This document shows, piece after piece, positions 1 through 8,636 of a stretch of DNA of 64,000 nucleotides (its first letter is position 1; every line of letters starts with the position of its first letter). This DNA is from Alcaligenes sp. SORT26 (lineage in GTDB: Bacteria > Pseudomonadota > Gammaproteobacteria > Burkholderiales > Burkholderiaceae_B). The notes under the pieces are model-generated. The model had not been told where the DNA came from and did not search any database. It worked only from the letters and a program-made list of their open reading frames with translations. The stretch is taken from contig NZ_CP070975.1 of NCBI RefSeq assembly GCF_017377875.1, positions 1,922,001-1,986,000 on the forward strand, written 5' to 3'. A program made the position numbers and the translations under genes.

Positions 1-1169
1 GGAGCAATCAGATAGCCCTGGACGGCGTGCACGCCTGCCTCGACGCTCAACTGGTAATCCAGGGCTGTCTCTATTCCTTCGGCGATGACGTATTGGCTGA
101 TGCCGCGTGAGGCATGAACCCAGGAATTCAGGGCAGCGATGCCGTCCTTGTCCCATGCCTGATGCACAAGGGCCTTATCGATTTTTATGATGTGAGGACG
201 CACCTGCCGGGCCAGATCCAGGGTGTTGAACCCCGCCCCGATGTCATCAATGGCTACTTTGCAGCCCAGCTTTCGCAAGGTGCGAAGCAGGCTGGCCGCC
301 GCCTCCTGATCAAAAACCGCCGCGGTTTCTGTAATCTCCAGGGTCAAGCGACGTGCCAGTTGCGGGTCCGTGTTCAGTACCGCAATGAGCAATCTCCACC
401 AGGGCGCAGACTGCAAAGACAAGGGGGAAATGTTGCAGGCAAGGTGGATATCCGGATTTCGTTCCAGAATCTGCACAGCCGCCCAAAGGACACTGGCATC
501 CAATCGTTCCGTGCAGTGCAAACGCTCTATCGCTTGGACCACCAGGGCGCAAGACGCGGGCTGGACGCGTTCATCCGCCCCTCCCCAGCGCAACAGCAGC
601 TCGTAATACAGAATCTGCTGATGATTCTCGACCAACACAACGGGCTGGAATGACAGGGCCACCTTCTCGTCCCGCATGTCGGCAAAGAAACGGCTTGCCA
701 AGGCCATGTCATTGCGGGTCTGCGCGCAAACAGGGGGCTGGACTTCGGAAAAGGCAATCGTGCTGGCCAGCGAATGCAGATGGGAAAGACAAACGGGTTG
801 GTCGACCGAGGCCTCTACCCAGGCCAGTACGGCATTCACAAGGATGCTGTCCGAGCCGCATTGGACAGGCTCATAGCACAGCGCCGCTTTGACGCGTTCC
901 AGGAACAGGTCCTTGTCAAACTGGGAAGGCAAGCGGCAGTCGCTCAGGCTGATCAGCACCGCGTGATCGAGCACCAGGATGTCGTCGCGCACCACGCCAT
1001 AAGGGCGCAGCCGCTCCTGGATAGCGGACAAAAAGGCTTGTCGAAACAGGTGTGCGTCGTAGGCCTGGGCAAGCGACTCGGCGCTGCGCAGGCCCAACAG
1101 CAGATAACTGTTTGAAGGCGTAACTTGCTGCAACCAGCAAGACAGGAACTCTACCGACGCCGCGCCCAT
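1..1169 (-). CDS. EAL-domain c-di-GMP phosphodiesterase, C-terminus cut by window edge
   Basis: Reading the minus strand from the ATG at 1169 gives an open frame to the window edge, about 389 residues. The second half is a recognisable EAL domain: YELLLRWG (signature variant, Glu kept), CNISPLSLQ, EITET, AIDDIGAGF, IKIDKAL, AEGIET and VQGYLI. The Glu, Asn, Glu, Asp-Asp, Lys, Glu and Gln positions expected for metal binding and catalysis are all present, so it is probably an active phosphodiesterase that hydrolyses cyclic di-GMP. The first 150 or so residues show no clear motif and could be a degenerate GGDEF or a sensory domain. The last part of the barrel lies outside the window. No strong Shine-Dalgarno is visible at this start. 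Confidence 0.85.
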   Translation of the reverse strand, partial: MGAASVEFLSCWLQQVTPSNSYLLLGLRSAESLAQAYDAHLFRQAFLSAIQERLRPYGVVRDDILVLDHAVLISLSDCRLPSQFDKDLFLERVKAALCYEPVQCGSDSILVNAVLAWVEASVDQPVCLSHLHSLASTIAFSEVQPPVCAQTRNDMALASRFFADMRDEKVALSFQPVVLVENHQQILYYELLLRWGGADERVQPASCALVVQAIERLHCTERLDASVLWAAVQILERNPDIHLACNISPLSLQSAPWWRLLIAVLNTDPQLARRLTLEITETAAVFDQEAAASLLRTLRKLGCKVAIDDIGAGFNTLDLARQVRPHIIKIDKALVHQAWDKDGIAALNSWVHASRGISQYVIAEGIETALDYQLSVEAGVHAVQGYLIA

Positions 1170-1738
1170 TACGCGCCCCGCATCGCCAGTTGGCACTCTA
1201 GGCGTTGGCCCTCAATCCGCGCCTGGCCTGCCAGCCGGAAGCGGCCAAAAAGCCTCCTTTATGTCAACATCCCTTCCATAACAAATAGTCACGTTTGTAC
1301 GTGGAATCTACGCTGAAAAGGATCATTTCGATGCGCTATTCGGTTGGGACTAAAAGGAGGCTTCTTGTCAAAATCTCAAACCTATTTACGCCTTTTCTTA
1401 ACCATTGTTGACGCTTGCCTTGTACAGGCTGCAACGTTCTTCAAAAAGTGCATCGACCCGGACCCGCTGCGTGTTGACACACATGTGGCTGCCGCTAACA
1501 CTTAATCAGTATCTGCATCTGAAACATGCGTTAATAAAAATTGACGTCCTAGTTTTTAGTGCAGTACGAGCGACCTTAGTCGCCCTTTACGTGACAGCAG
1601 GTTTGCATGTAGTTAGTAAAACTTGACATCGCGTGGCCACAACTCCACTAGACCATCTTGGTTTTACTAACGCCGATTGCACTGAGATGTGGTCGAAGAG
1701 GGAGGGGGGCTGCGCCTTGCGCTAGGAAGATGGGTATT
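1170..1738. other. AT-richer intergenic stretch without a convincing gene
   Basis: No convincing gene is seen between the EAL gene and the recombinase. The stretch holds two pairs of perfect 11-bp inverted repeats: AAGCCTCCTTT (1250-1260) with AAAGGAGGCTT (1353-1363), and GTTAGTAAAAC (1612-1622) with GTTTTACTAAC (1661-1671). An open frame at 1405-1626 has no family resemblance and was not accepted. Composition is lower in GC than the flanking genes, like that of the recombinase gene. Confidence 0.5.
1612..1671. repeat. Inverted repeat upstream of serine recombinase, possible recombination or operator site
   Basis: Two perfect 11-bp arms, GTTAGTAAAAC and GTTTTACTAAC, are separated by 38 bp and end 67 bp before the recombinase start. 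Serine resolvases and invertases usually have their recombination site next to their gene, so this could be part of a res or crossover site, or an operator for autoregulation. Only the repeat is seen; the function is inferred. Confidence 0.45.
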
Positions 1739-2302
1739 ATGAGTAAGAAATATGGGTATGCACGCGTCTCGACACAGGATCAAAACCTGGACCTGCAGAT
1801 TGCGGCACTGAAAAAAGTGAATTGTGATCATATCTATACGGATAGAGGAATATCCGGCGCTAAAGCAGTACGTCCAGGTTTGAATCATCTTCAAAGAAAA
1901 ATGAAATCAGGCGACACCCTGATTGTCTGGCGTCTGGATAGATTGGGACGATCTCTGCGCTATTTAGTGGACACAATTGATCGTTTGGGCAAAGACAATA
2001 TTCACTTCATATCTCTGACAGAAAACATAGATACCACCACCTCGGGTGGCCGATTACTGTTTCATATGATGGCGGCATTAGCCGAATTTGAACGCTCGCT
2101 GATCAGCGAACGCACTCGGGCAGGAATGGCGGCTGCTCGCGCCAATGGCAGACCACTAGGAAGACGCCCCGCCCTATCACCTGCCCAGCATGAAGAAGCG
2201 CTTATAGCGCTGACCAACAAAGTACCTTTGGACATCATTGCAAAAAAGTATGCCGTACACCCAAGGACCATTCGCCGTATTAAAGCCTTGGCTTCGTCAT
2301 AG
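1739..2302 (+). CDS. Serine recombinase, resolvase/invertase family
   Basis: A 187-residue small serine recombinase. The N-terminal catalytic domain starts YGYARVSTQDQNLDLQ, with the nucleophile Ser at about residue 11. It is followed by VWRLDRLGRSLR and by the AALAEFERSLISERTRAGMAAA helix typical of Hin, Gin and Tn3 resolvase. The C-terminal 40 residues (GRRPALS...IIAKKYAVHPRTIRRI) are the helix-turn-helix that binds the site. ATG 1739 is chosen because AGGAAG lies about 10 bases upstream and the homologous region starts there; ATG 1730 is also possible. Codon use is AT-richer than in neighbouring genes, and no transposase or invertible gene pair is visible, so it may be the remnant of a mobile element. 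Resolvase and invertase cannot be told apart from the sequence alone. Confidence 0.9.
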   Translation: MSKKYGYARVSTQDQNLDLQIAALKKVNCDHIYTDRGISGAKAVRPGLNHLQRKMKSGDTLIVWRLDRLGRSLRYLVDTIDRLGKDNIHFISLTENIDTTTSGGRLLFHMMAALAEFERSLISERTRAGMAAARANGRPLGRRPALSPAQHEEALIALTNKVPLDIIAKKYAVHPRTIRRIKALASS

Positions 2303-2340
2303 CATCTATGGCCTGGCTCACACCGAGCACATGAACGATT

Positions 2341-2364
2341 GCCGCCAGCCTTCAGCATGGCGGC
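2341..2364. terminator. Weak hairpin between recombinase and gspF
   Basis: GCCGCCA (2341-2347) pairs with TGGCGGC (2358-2364) between two convergent genes. No T-run follows on either strand, so termination is only a possibility. Confidence 0.3.
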
Positions 2365-2401
2365 ATCCAGACCTCCTCAACGTACAGCTCAATACCAGCG
2401 C

Positions 2402-3604
2402 TTATTGCACCAGCTGATTCATCTCAATAATCGGCAACATCACGGCCAGCACAATCAACAGCACCAAACCACCCATCAGCAGAATCATCAAGGGTTCCAG
2501 CAAGGCCGTCATGGTCAGCGCTTTGCGCTCCAGTTCGGTCGACAAAGTCGTCGCCGCACGGTCCAGCATGGGAGCCAGCTCGCCGGTTTTTTCCCCACTG
2601 GCAATCAGTTGTACTAATAGTGGTGGGAACAAGGCGCTTCGTTGCAGCGCGCTGGCTAAAGGCAAGCCTTCACGCACACGAATGGCTGCCTGGTTCACGG
2701 CATCGCGCAAGGCCAGATTGGATACAGTACGTCCGGCGGCTTCCAGAGCGGTCAGCAAGGCGACATTGCTACCGGCCAGAATCGCCAAGGTCGCCGCAAA
2801 ACGAGCGGTATCCACGCCCAGCAGATAGCCCCCCAGAACAGGCACGCCTAACAAGCGTCGATGAAACGCCAGCTTCAAGGCCGGTTGTCGCAGCAGAAAA
2901 GCGACCAGCACGGCGACCAGCACCAACACAATAAACAGCACCAGCCCCCATTCACGCAGCAAATCGCTGGCGCTGATCATGACGCGAGTCAGCATGGGCA
3001 GTTGCTGCTTGGCCTGGGTAAAAGCTCCCACCACTTGCGGGACCACATAGCTCAGCAAGAACACCACCATCGCTACCGAGATCAGGCTGACGATGGCGGG
3101 ATAGATGAAGGCCGTCAGCACCTTGCCCCGCAAGGCCCCACTGTCTTCGATAAAGCTGGCCAACCTGTCCAGCACTTGCTCCAGCTCGCCCGATTGCTCC
3201 CCGGCACGGACCAATGCCCGGTAGATTTCCGGGAAGTCGCGCGGGTGATTGGCCAGGGCATCGCTCAAGCTTTGGCCTGCGCGGATATCGGCACGTAAAG
3301 CCGCCAGAAGTTGCACCAGGGGGCGACGTGTGGCTTGTTCGATCACCACGCCCAGGCTGGCTTCCAGAGACAATCCGGCTGCCACCAAACTGGCTAATTG
3401 ACGTGTCAGCCAGGACAACTCGGTACGGCGCAAACCCACGCTGCGGGCACGGGCCGCAGCCCGGCTGCGTCCGGCTTTCAGGGAAACGGTCAGCAGGCCT
3501 CGGGCCAATAATTGCTGGCGCGCCAGTCGTTCACTATCGGCCTCCAGCACGCCACGCTCGCTACGCCCGGCCTGGTCTACTGCTTCATAGTGATAGGTAC
3601 CCAT
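2402..3604 (-). CDS. gspF: Type II secretion inner-membrane platform protein GspF
   Basis: A 400-residue GspF/PilC-family protein, the usual length. It shows the two repeated cytoplasmic four-helix domains, each containing the family pattern ending in L..A.. followed by a membrane segment: around residue 170 (FIYPAIVSLISVAMVVFLLSYVVPQVV), 220 and 375 (MILLMGGLVLLIVLAVMLPI). The N-terminus MGTYHYEAVDQAGR is typical of GspF. It forms the inner-membrane platform that couples the GspE ATPase to pseudopilus assembly. It is the last gene of the gsp operon, 14 bases after gspE. Confidence 0.95.
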   Translation of the reverse strand: MGTYHYEAVDQAGRSERGVLEADSERLARQQLLARGLLTVSLKAGRSRAAARARSVGLRRTELSWLTRQLASLVAAGLSLEASLGVVIEQATRRPLVQLLAALRADIRAGQSLSDALANHPRDFPEIYRALVRAGEQSGELEQVLDRLASFIEDSGALRGKVLTAFIYPAIVSLISVAMVVFLLSYVVPQVVGAFTQAKQQLPMLTRVMISASDLLREWGLVLFIVLVLVAVLVAFLLRQPALKLAFHRRLLGVPVLGGYLLGVDTARFAATLAILAGSNVALLTALEAAGRTVSNLALRDAVNQAAIRVREGLPLASALQRSALFPPLLVQLIASGEKTGELAPMLDRAATTLSTELERKALTMTALLEPLMILLMGGLVLLIVLAVMLPIIEMNQLVQ

Positions 3605-3618
3605 CTTGTGCTGCCCGC

Positions 3619-5037
3619 CTATAACTCGCGCGTCACGCGCAAGACTTCTTCAGTGGTGCTGATGCCCTGCTCCACCCAGCGCTGGGCGTCTTCTCGCAAG
3701 CTGCGCATACCCGATTCGCGGGCGGCCTGGCGCAAGGCGGGCTCCGCCCCCGCTGCATTCAACAAGTGTTGAGCACGTTCATCGATCCGATACAGCTCAT
3801 GAATGCCGGTACGGCCCTGATAACCGGTATGGGCACAGTGCTCGCAGCCATGCGGGCTGGCATGATACTGACCATGCTCGGCAGGCACACGGCAATGTCG
3901 GCATAGCTTGCGGATCAAACGCTGGGCCAGGACCCCACGCAAGGTCGAAGCCAGCAAGAAAGGCTCCACCCCCATATCCACCAAGCGTGTCGCGGCCGAG
4001 ACTGCATCGTTGGTGTGCAAGGTCGCCAGGACCAGGTGACCCGTCAAGGATGCCTGCACGGCAATCTGCGCCGTTTCCAGGTCACGGATTTCCCCAATCA
4101 TGATGATGTCCGGGTCTTGCCGCAAAATGGCACGCAAGGCTCGCGAGAAACTCAATTCAATCCGGGGATTCACCTGCGTCTGACCCACGCCCGGCAGGTC
4201 ATATTCAATGGGATCTTCCACCGTCAGCACATTGCTGCGCGCCGTATCGACCCGGCCCAGTGCGGCGTACAAGGTGGTGGTCTTGCCGCTACCAGTAGGG
4301 CCAGTGACCAGCACAATGCCGTGCGGTTGATGAATCAGCTCATCCAACTGCGCCAGAATATCCGGCGCCATGCCCAGGCGCTCCAGCTCCAATTGCCCGG
4401 CTGACTTGTCCAGCAAACGCATCACCGCCCGTTCGCCATGTCCGGTTGGCAAGATCGATACGCGCAGATCCAGCGCCCGCCCCCCTACTTTCAAGGCAAT
4501 ACGGCCATCTTGCGGCAAGCGTTTTTCAGCAATATCCAGGCTGGCCATAATCTTGATACGCGAGACCAGGGCACCGTGCAAAGCACGCCGTGGGCTGACA
4601 ATATCGCGCAAACGGCCATCCACGCGGTAACGCACAACGGAATGGGTTTCATAAGGTTCCAAGTGAATATCACTGGCCCCATCGCGCACTGCCTGAGTGA
4701 ACAAGGCATTGATCATGCGGATCACCGGCGCATCGTCCTGGTTTTCCAGCAAATCGGTGACAGCGGGCAGCTCCTGCATCAGGCGATCCAGGTCTACCTC
4801 ATTGGCCGCCGCATCCACCACACTGGCGGCATCATCGCCCTGCGCGTAACTGGCATCAATCAAGGTATCCAGTTCCGCATCCGGTATTTGCCGCTCTTGC
4901 AGTTCGGGATAGCGCCGCCGCAGTTCCACCAAAGCCCAATCCGGTGTGCGCTCGCTAATCACCAGCGAACCCACCCCTTGCTGTTGCGTCAGCACGGCCC
5001 GGTGCTGGCGTGCCCAGGAGTACGGCAGGCGGGTCAT
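3619..5037 (-). CDS. gspE: Type II secretion ATPase GspE
   Basis: A 472-residue secretion ATPase. Walker A GPTGSGKTTTLY lies near residue 247, an Asp box and Walker B (PDIIMIGEIRD) near 310, and a His box (LATLHTNDA) follows. Near the C-terminus a CxxC...CxxC zinc motif (CRHC and CEHC, about residues 378-398) is intact. It energises pseudopilus extension from the cytoplasmic face, docking on GspL and GspF. Its ATG overlaps the gspD stop (ATGA). The N1 domain is shorter than in some homologues but the core is complete. Confidence 0.96.
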   Translation of the reverse strand: MTRLPYSWARQHRAVLTQQQGVGSLVISERTPDWALVELRRRYPELQERQIPDAELDTLIDASYAQGDDAASVVDAAANEVDLDRLMQELPAVTDLLENQDDAPVIRMINALFTQAVRDGASDIHLEPYETHSVVRYRVDGRLRDIVSPRRALHGALVSRIKIMASLDIAEKRLPQDGRIALKVGGRALDLRVSILPTGHGERAVMRLLDKSAGQLELERLGMAPDILAQLDELIHQPHGIVLVTGPTGSGKTTTLYAALGRVDTARSNVLTVEDPIEYDLPGVGQTQVNPRIELSFSRALRAILRQDPDIIMIGEIRDLETAQIAVQASLTGHLVLATLHTNDAVSAATRLVDMGVEPFLLASTLRGVLAQRLIRKLCRHCRVPAEHGQYHASPHGCEHCAHTGYQGRTGIHELYRIDERAQHLLNAAGAEPALRQAARESGMRSLREDAQRWVEQGISTTEEVLRVTREL

Positions 5038-7328
5038 AGGCTCTCTCGCAAGTCCACGGCACCACTGCTTGGCGGCAGAACCATGTGCCCTGCATCCGGG
5101 TGGAACCAGGTGGAGCGATCCGGCAAGCCCGTCTGTACAGCGCGCATATAGTTGTAGCGGTCCAGAGACAAGCTCTGGCTGTCTTGAGCGTTACGCACGA
5201 TATGAGGGCGCAAAAACACCATCAGATTGGTTTTGGTGCGCTTGCGTTTTTCGTACTTGAACAGGTTACCCACCAGCGGAATATCGCCCAGCAAGGGAAC
5301 GGACTGCGTACCGTCCTCAATCGAATCTTCCAGCAAACCGCCCAGCACAATGATCTGGCCGTCATCCACCAGCACATTGGTGCTGAGCGCACGTTTGCGC
5401 GTGACGGGCGAGTTGGCCGATACGGACATGGCGGTATCAATACTGCTGACCTCCTGGTACAGCGCCATCTTGACGGTGCCGCCCTCCGAGATCTGCGGAC
5501 GCACTTTCAAGGTCAGGCCCACATCTTCGCGCTGGATAGTCTGAAATGGATTGCTGGCCCCATCGCCGGTGGTGGTGTATTGGCCCGTCACAAACGGAAC
5601 GGTACGGCCCACCATAATGCTGGCCTCTTCGTTATCCAGCGTCATCAGATTCGGAGTGGACAGAATGTTGGTGCCACCCTGACGTTCCAGCGCACGCGCC
5701 AGCACACCCAGGTTGACGACCTGCTGGCCCAGCACATTTACCGTGCCTTTCACCACCCCCAGGCTTAAACCCGCCGCCAGCGAATCCAGTGTGGTCGCCC
5801 CAGCCTTGGTGATACCACTGCCGCCCAGATTGGCACCACCTACAAAGCCCGAGCCGTCGGCAATATTGCCGCCCCCGGTCATCCACTGGATGCCGAACTC
5901 GGCCGCATTTTCTGCGTTCACTTCCACAATCAGACTTTCCACCAGAACCTGAGCGCGGCGTTGATCCAGTTGGTCGATGACTTCACGCAGGCTGCGATAC
6001 ACCGGGTCGGGTGCCGAGATAATCAGCGTATTGGTGGACGGGTCTGCCTGCACCGTGGCACCGCCTGCACTGAACGCCACAGTCCCGCTCGCATTGTTCA
6101 CTGCACTCAAGCCCGCCTCGCCTTGCGGCTGGGCTGGGGGCGCAGCCGTATTCATGGCCTTGGCACCACCCGCCGTGCCGGTACTCGGTGTTGGCGCAAG
6201 ACTATTACTTTGCTGCTGTGTCCCGGTAGAGGACGTCCCCGAGCCGGATTGCCCAGTCAAGGCCGCGCGCAACACTTCAGCCAACTGCACAGCCTGAGCA
6301 TTACGCAGATAAACCACATGCAAATTGCCCTTATTGCTCTCCGGGCTGTCGATGCGTCGGATCAGATCACGCGCCAGATCCAGACGGGCCGGACTACCTG
6401 CCCGCACCAATACAGAGTTGCTGCGCGGGTCGGCCACGACGGTAATGCGTTGCGCCACATCATTGCCGGGCGTATCCAGCATTTGCGAGGCCAAGGCCGC
6501 CACATCCAGCGCCACACCATAGTCAATCGGGATGATGTCGGTGTTCAAACCGGCAGGGGTATCGATCCCAGCAATCACCTGCGCAATGCGATCCAGATTG
6601 TCGCCGTAGTCCGTGACAACCAAGGTGTTATTGGAGGGATAGGCATTGATAGGATTGTTGGGCGAAATCATGGGCCGCAACACAGGCACCAGGGCTGTGG
6701 CGTTTTCATAGCGCAAGGTAAAAACACGGGTCTCCAGCTCGCCACTGCCGCTGGCTCCCGCCCCGGCGGCCCGCACTGCACCGCCTTGCTGACGGGCCTC
6801 GGCTTCAGGCACCACGCGGCTGACCTTGCCATTACGAAGCACGGCAAAACCTTGCATGCGCAACGCAGACAGCAGCATTTCATAGGCTGTGCGTGCATCT
6901 ACGGGGACTTCAGACACCAGGGTCAACTGGCCTTTCACACGCGGGTCCACGATGAAGTTCTGCCCGGTGAAACGCGCCAGGGCCGCCACCACGCCATCCA
7001 GCTCGGCATCCACAAAATTCAGGGTAATGTCATTGCCTTGCGGGAACTGAGCCGGGTCAGGCAAATCGATCGGGGCCGCGCTGCCTCCTACCCGCTGCGG
7101 AACCCGACGGGTAACAGCAGGCGAAGGCGTATTGCTGGTAGCAAAGCGCGGATCACTCTGGCTGCTGCTGATCGGTGCCTTGCCTACGGAGGCAAAAAAA
7201 GAAGAAGGATCCGGGCCTGGATCAGGTTTCTGACCATTGCTGGCACAGGCGCTCAACAGCACGGCCGCACCCAGGCTTAAAAGGAAGCGAGGCTGCAATC
7301 CAGGAAGTCGTTTAGTCAAGGTACTCAT
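5034..7328 (-). CDS. gspD: Type II secretion outer-membrane secretin GspD
   Basis: A 764-residue secretin. The N-terminus has a lipoprotein-like signal with the lipobox LSAC (Cys at about residue 28), so the protein is probably lipid-anchored. N0 to N3 domains follow (ITLNFVDAELDGVVAALARFTGQNFIVDP, and NTLVVTDYGDNLDRI), with a Gly/Ser/Thr/Gln-rich insertion around residues 350-390. The C-terminal secretin domain contains VPFVTGQYTT and VPLLGDIPLVGNLF. Start ATG 7328 is preferred over an upstream TTG. It is the multimeric gate through which folded exoproteins leave the periplasm. Its stop overlaps the gspE start. Confidence 0.95.
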   Translation of the reverse strand: MSTLTKRLPGLQPRFLLSLGAAVLLSACASNGQKPDPGPDPSSFFASVGKAPISSSQSDPRFATSNTPSPAVTRRVPQRVGGSAAPIDLPDPAQFPQGNDITLNFVDAELDGVVAALARFTGQNFIVDPRVKGQLTLVSEVPVDARTAYEMLLSALRMQGFAVLRNGKVSRVVPEAEARQQGGAVRAAGAGASGSGELETRVFTLRYENATALVPVLRPMISPNNPINAYPSNNTLVVTDYGDNLDRIAQVIAGIDTPAGLNTDIIPIDYGVALDVAALASQMLDTPGNDVAQRITVVADPRSNSVLVRAGSPARLDLARDLIRRIDSPESNKGNLHVVYLRNAQAVQLAEVLRAALTGQSGSGTSSTGTQQQSNSLAPTPSTGTAGGAKAMNTAAPPAQPQGEAGLSAVNNASGTVAFSAGGATVQADPSTNTLIISAPDPVYRSLREVIDQLDQRRAQVLVESLIVEVNAENAAEFGIQWMTGGGNIADGSGFVGGANLGGSGITKAGATTLDSLAAGLSLGVVKGTVNVLGQQVVNLGVLARALERQGGTNILSTPNLMTLDNEEASIMVGRTVPFVTGQYTTTGDGASNPFQTIQREDVGLTLKVRPQISEGGTVKMALYQEVSSIDTAMSVSANSPVTRKRALSTNVLVDDGQIIVLGGLLEDSIEDGTQSVPLLGDIPLVGNLFKYEKRKRTKTNLMVFLRPHIVRNAQDSQSLSLDRYNYMRAVQTGLPDRSTWFHPDAGHMVLPPSSGAVDLRESL

Positions 7329-7341
7329 AGTCAAAATATCG

Positions 7342-8088
7342 TTATTCCTGCTTGCTAGTCGTTGTGGCGATTTGCCATTGGGTCACACCCTGACGTTGAG
7401 GCCCCAGGGCCTCTAATAATTCTTTGAAGCGTTGATCATCGGCTTGTTTGGCTTGAGCGCGTCCTTCAAACAGCCCGCCATCCGGCCCCCACTGACCTTG
7501 TCCTGCCAAGGTCAAATCCCCCGCCAGTGTTCGCAGGCTAAGCTGCACGCCCTTGCCCTTGCGGTTGACGGTCAATTGGTAATCGCCCAGTTCGGCTTGA
7601 GCGGCCAAAGCGGATCGTGCATTGCGCCAATCCAGTTCCAGCAAGGGTCCGGTTTCGGCGGCCAGTGCTTGGCTGGGCCAGCGCAATTGCAACTGTCCCT
7701 GTGGCTGCACGGTCTGCAATAAAGGATGCAGACGCCCCAACAGCGCGGCGGGAGCGGTCAGGCTTTGACCTGAAATGCGCCAACCTTGCAGGCTGGCTTG
7801 CAAACGCACGGGCTGATCGAACCAGGCATGGCTTAACTCCATCTGCGGCCAGGGCGTCAAACGCCAGCGCCAGCTAACAGGGCCAGGGACAGTGCGAGCC
7901 AACAAACCCGAGCCCACTACCAATAAGCCCTGCCCAGAAGCCAGGCTGCCATGCGCCGTTTCCAGTCGTAAAGGCAGTTGCTCCGCTTGCCAGATCAGCA
8001 TCACGCGGGCAGGTAAAAACGGCACCGCGGCCAGGAGCAAGAGCAGCGTCAATAATCCCCAGGCACTTATCTTTGCCAGCTTTTTCAT
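7342..8088 (-). CDS. gspN: Type II secretion protein GspN
   Basis: A 248-residue protein with an N-terminal membrane anchor (AWGLLTLLLLLAAVPFLPARVML) and a mostly beta periplasmic part, matching the GspN/PulN type by length, layout and place in the operon between gspM and gspD. The phrase LAGDLTLAGQGQW is typical of the family. GspN is absent from many type II systems and its role is not firmly known. It overlaps gspM by four bases (ATGA), so translation is probably coupled. Confidence 0.85.
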   Translation of the reverse strand: MKKLAKISAWGLLTLLLLLAAVPFLPARVMLIWQAEQLPLRLETAHGSLASGQGLLVVGSGLLARTVPGPVSWRWRLTPWPQMELSHAWFDQPVRLQASLQGWRISGQSLTAPAALLGRLHPLLQTVQPQGQLQLRWPSQALAAETGPLLELDWRNARSALAAQAELGDYQLTVNRKGKGVQLSLRTLAGDLTLAGQGQWGPDGGLFEGRAQAKQADDQRFKELLEALGPQRQGVTQWQIATTTSKQE

Positions 8089-8636
8089 GATGGCTCTCCC
8101 GCACGCAACACAATGCGGCCATCCAGAAGGCCCGCGCGTTCACGGCTATCCACCACGGAGCGACTCATGCTGACTTCCTGCACTGCAAAGCCCAGAACAC
8201 GAGGGGCATGCATCAACCAATCCATCAGGGCAGGCGCCGCCACAGCCTGGCAGACCAGAACCCGCTGCTCGGCCTGCGCCTCCTCTGGCTGGCACTGGCT
8301 ACCCAAGGTTTGCAAACTGCGTTGCAAGGCCTTGTCTTGCCCTTGCGCATCAGGCGGCGCTACCAGCTCTTTATCCAGAACCTGAATCTGGGCCAGCACG
8401 GTTTGTAATTGCGCCATCTCGTACTGCAAGCGGGGCAACTCCTGCTTGGCCAAGGCCAGATCACGCACCGCAGGCCGCAAGAGCAGCAACCACAAAAGCA
8501 TCAGCACCAACAAAGCACCCAATACCGACAAGGCCAATTGATCCCGACGGTTCAGGGCCTGCCAATACTGTCTGGCGATGGCCAGCTTGCCTTGCAGGCT
8601 CAGCAGTACAGGCTTCAAAACAGTGAACTTGTTCAT
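8085..8636 (-). CDS. gspM: Type II secretion protein GspM
   Basis: A 183-residue bitopic membrane protein. It has a short cytoplasmic N-terminus (QYWQALNRRDQLALSVLGALLVLMLLWLLLLRPA, including the membrane segment around residues 35-55), then a coiled coil (LAKQELPRLQYEMAQLQTVLAQIQ) and a small periplasmic ferredoxin-like domain. This is the standard GspM architecture, and it sits directly after gspL with an ATGA overlap. GspM stabilises GspL in the inner-membrane platform. Confidence 0.88.
   Translation of the reverse strand: MNKFTVLKPVLLSLQGKLAIARQYWQALNRRDQLALSVLGALLVLMLLWLLLLRPAVRDLALAKQELPRLQYEMAQLQTVLAQIQVLDKELVAPPDAQGQDKALQRSLQTLGSQCQPEEAQAEQRVLVCQAVAAPALMDWLMHAPRVLGFAVQEVSMSRSVVDSRERAGLLDGRIVLRAGEPS

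Noticed and set aside
1405-1626. 73-codon plus-strand frame upstream of the recombinase
   Set aside because: No ribosome site, no recognisable family, and it overlaps the inverted repeat.
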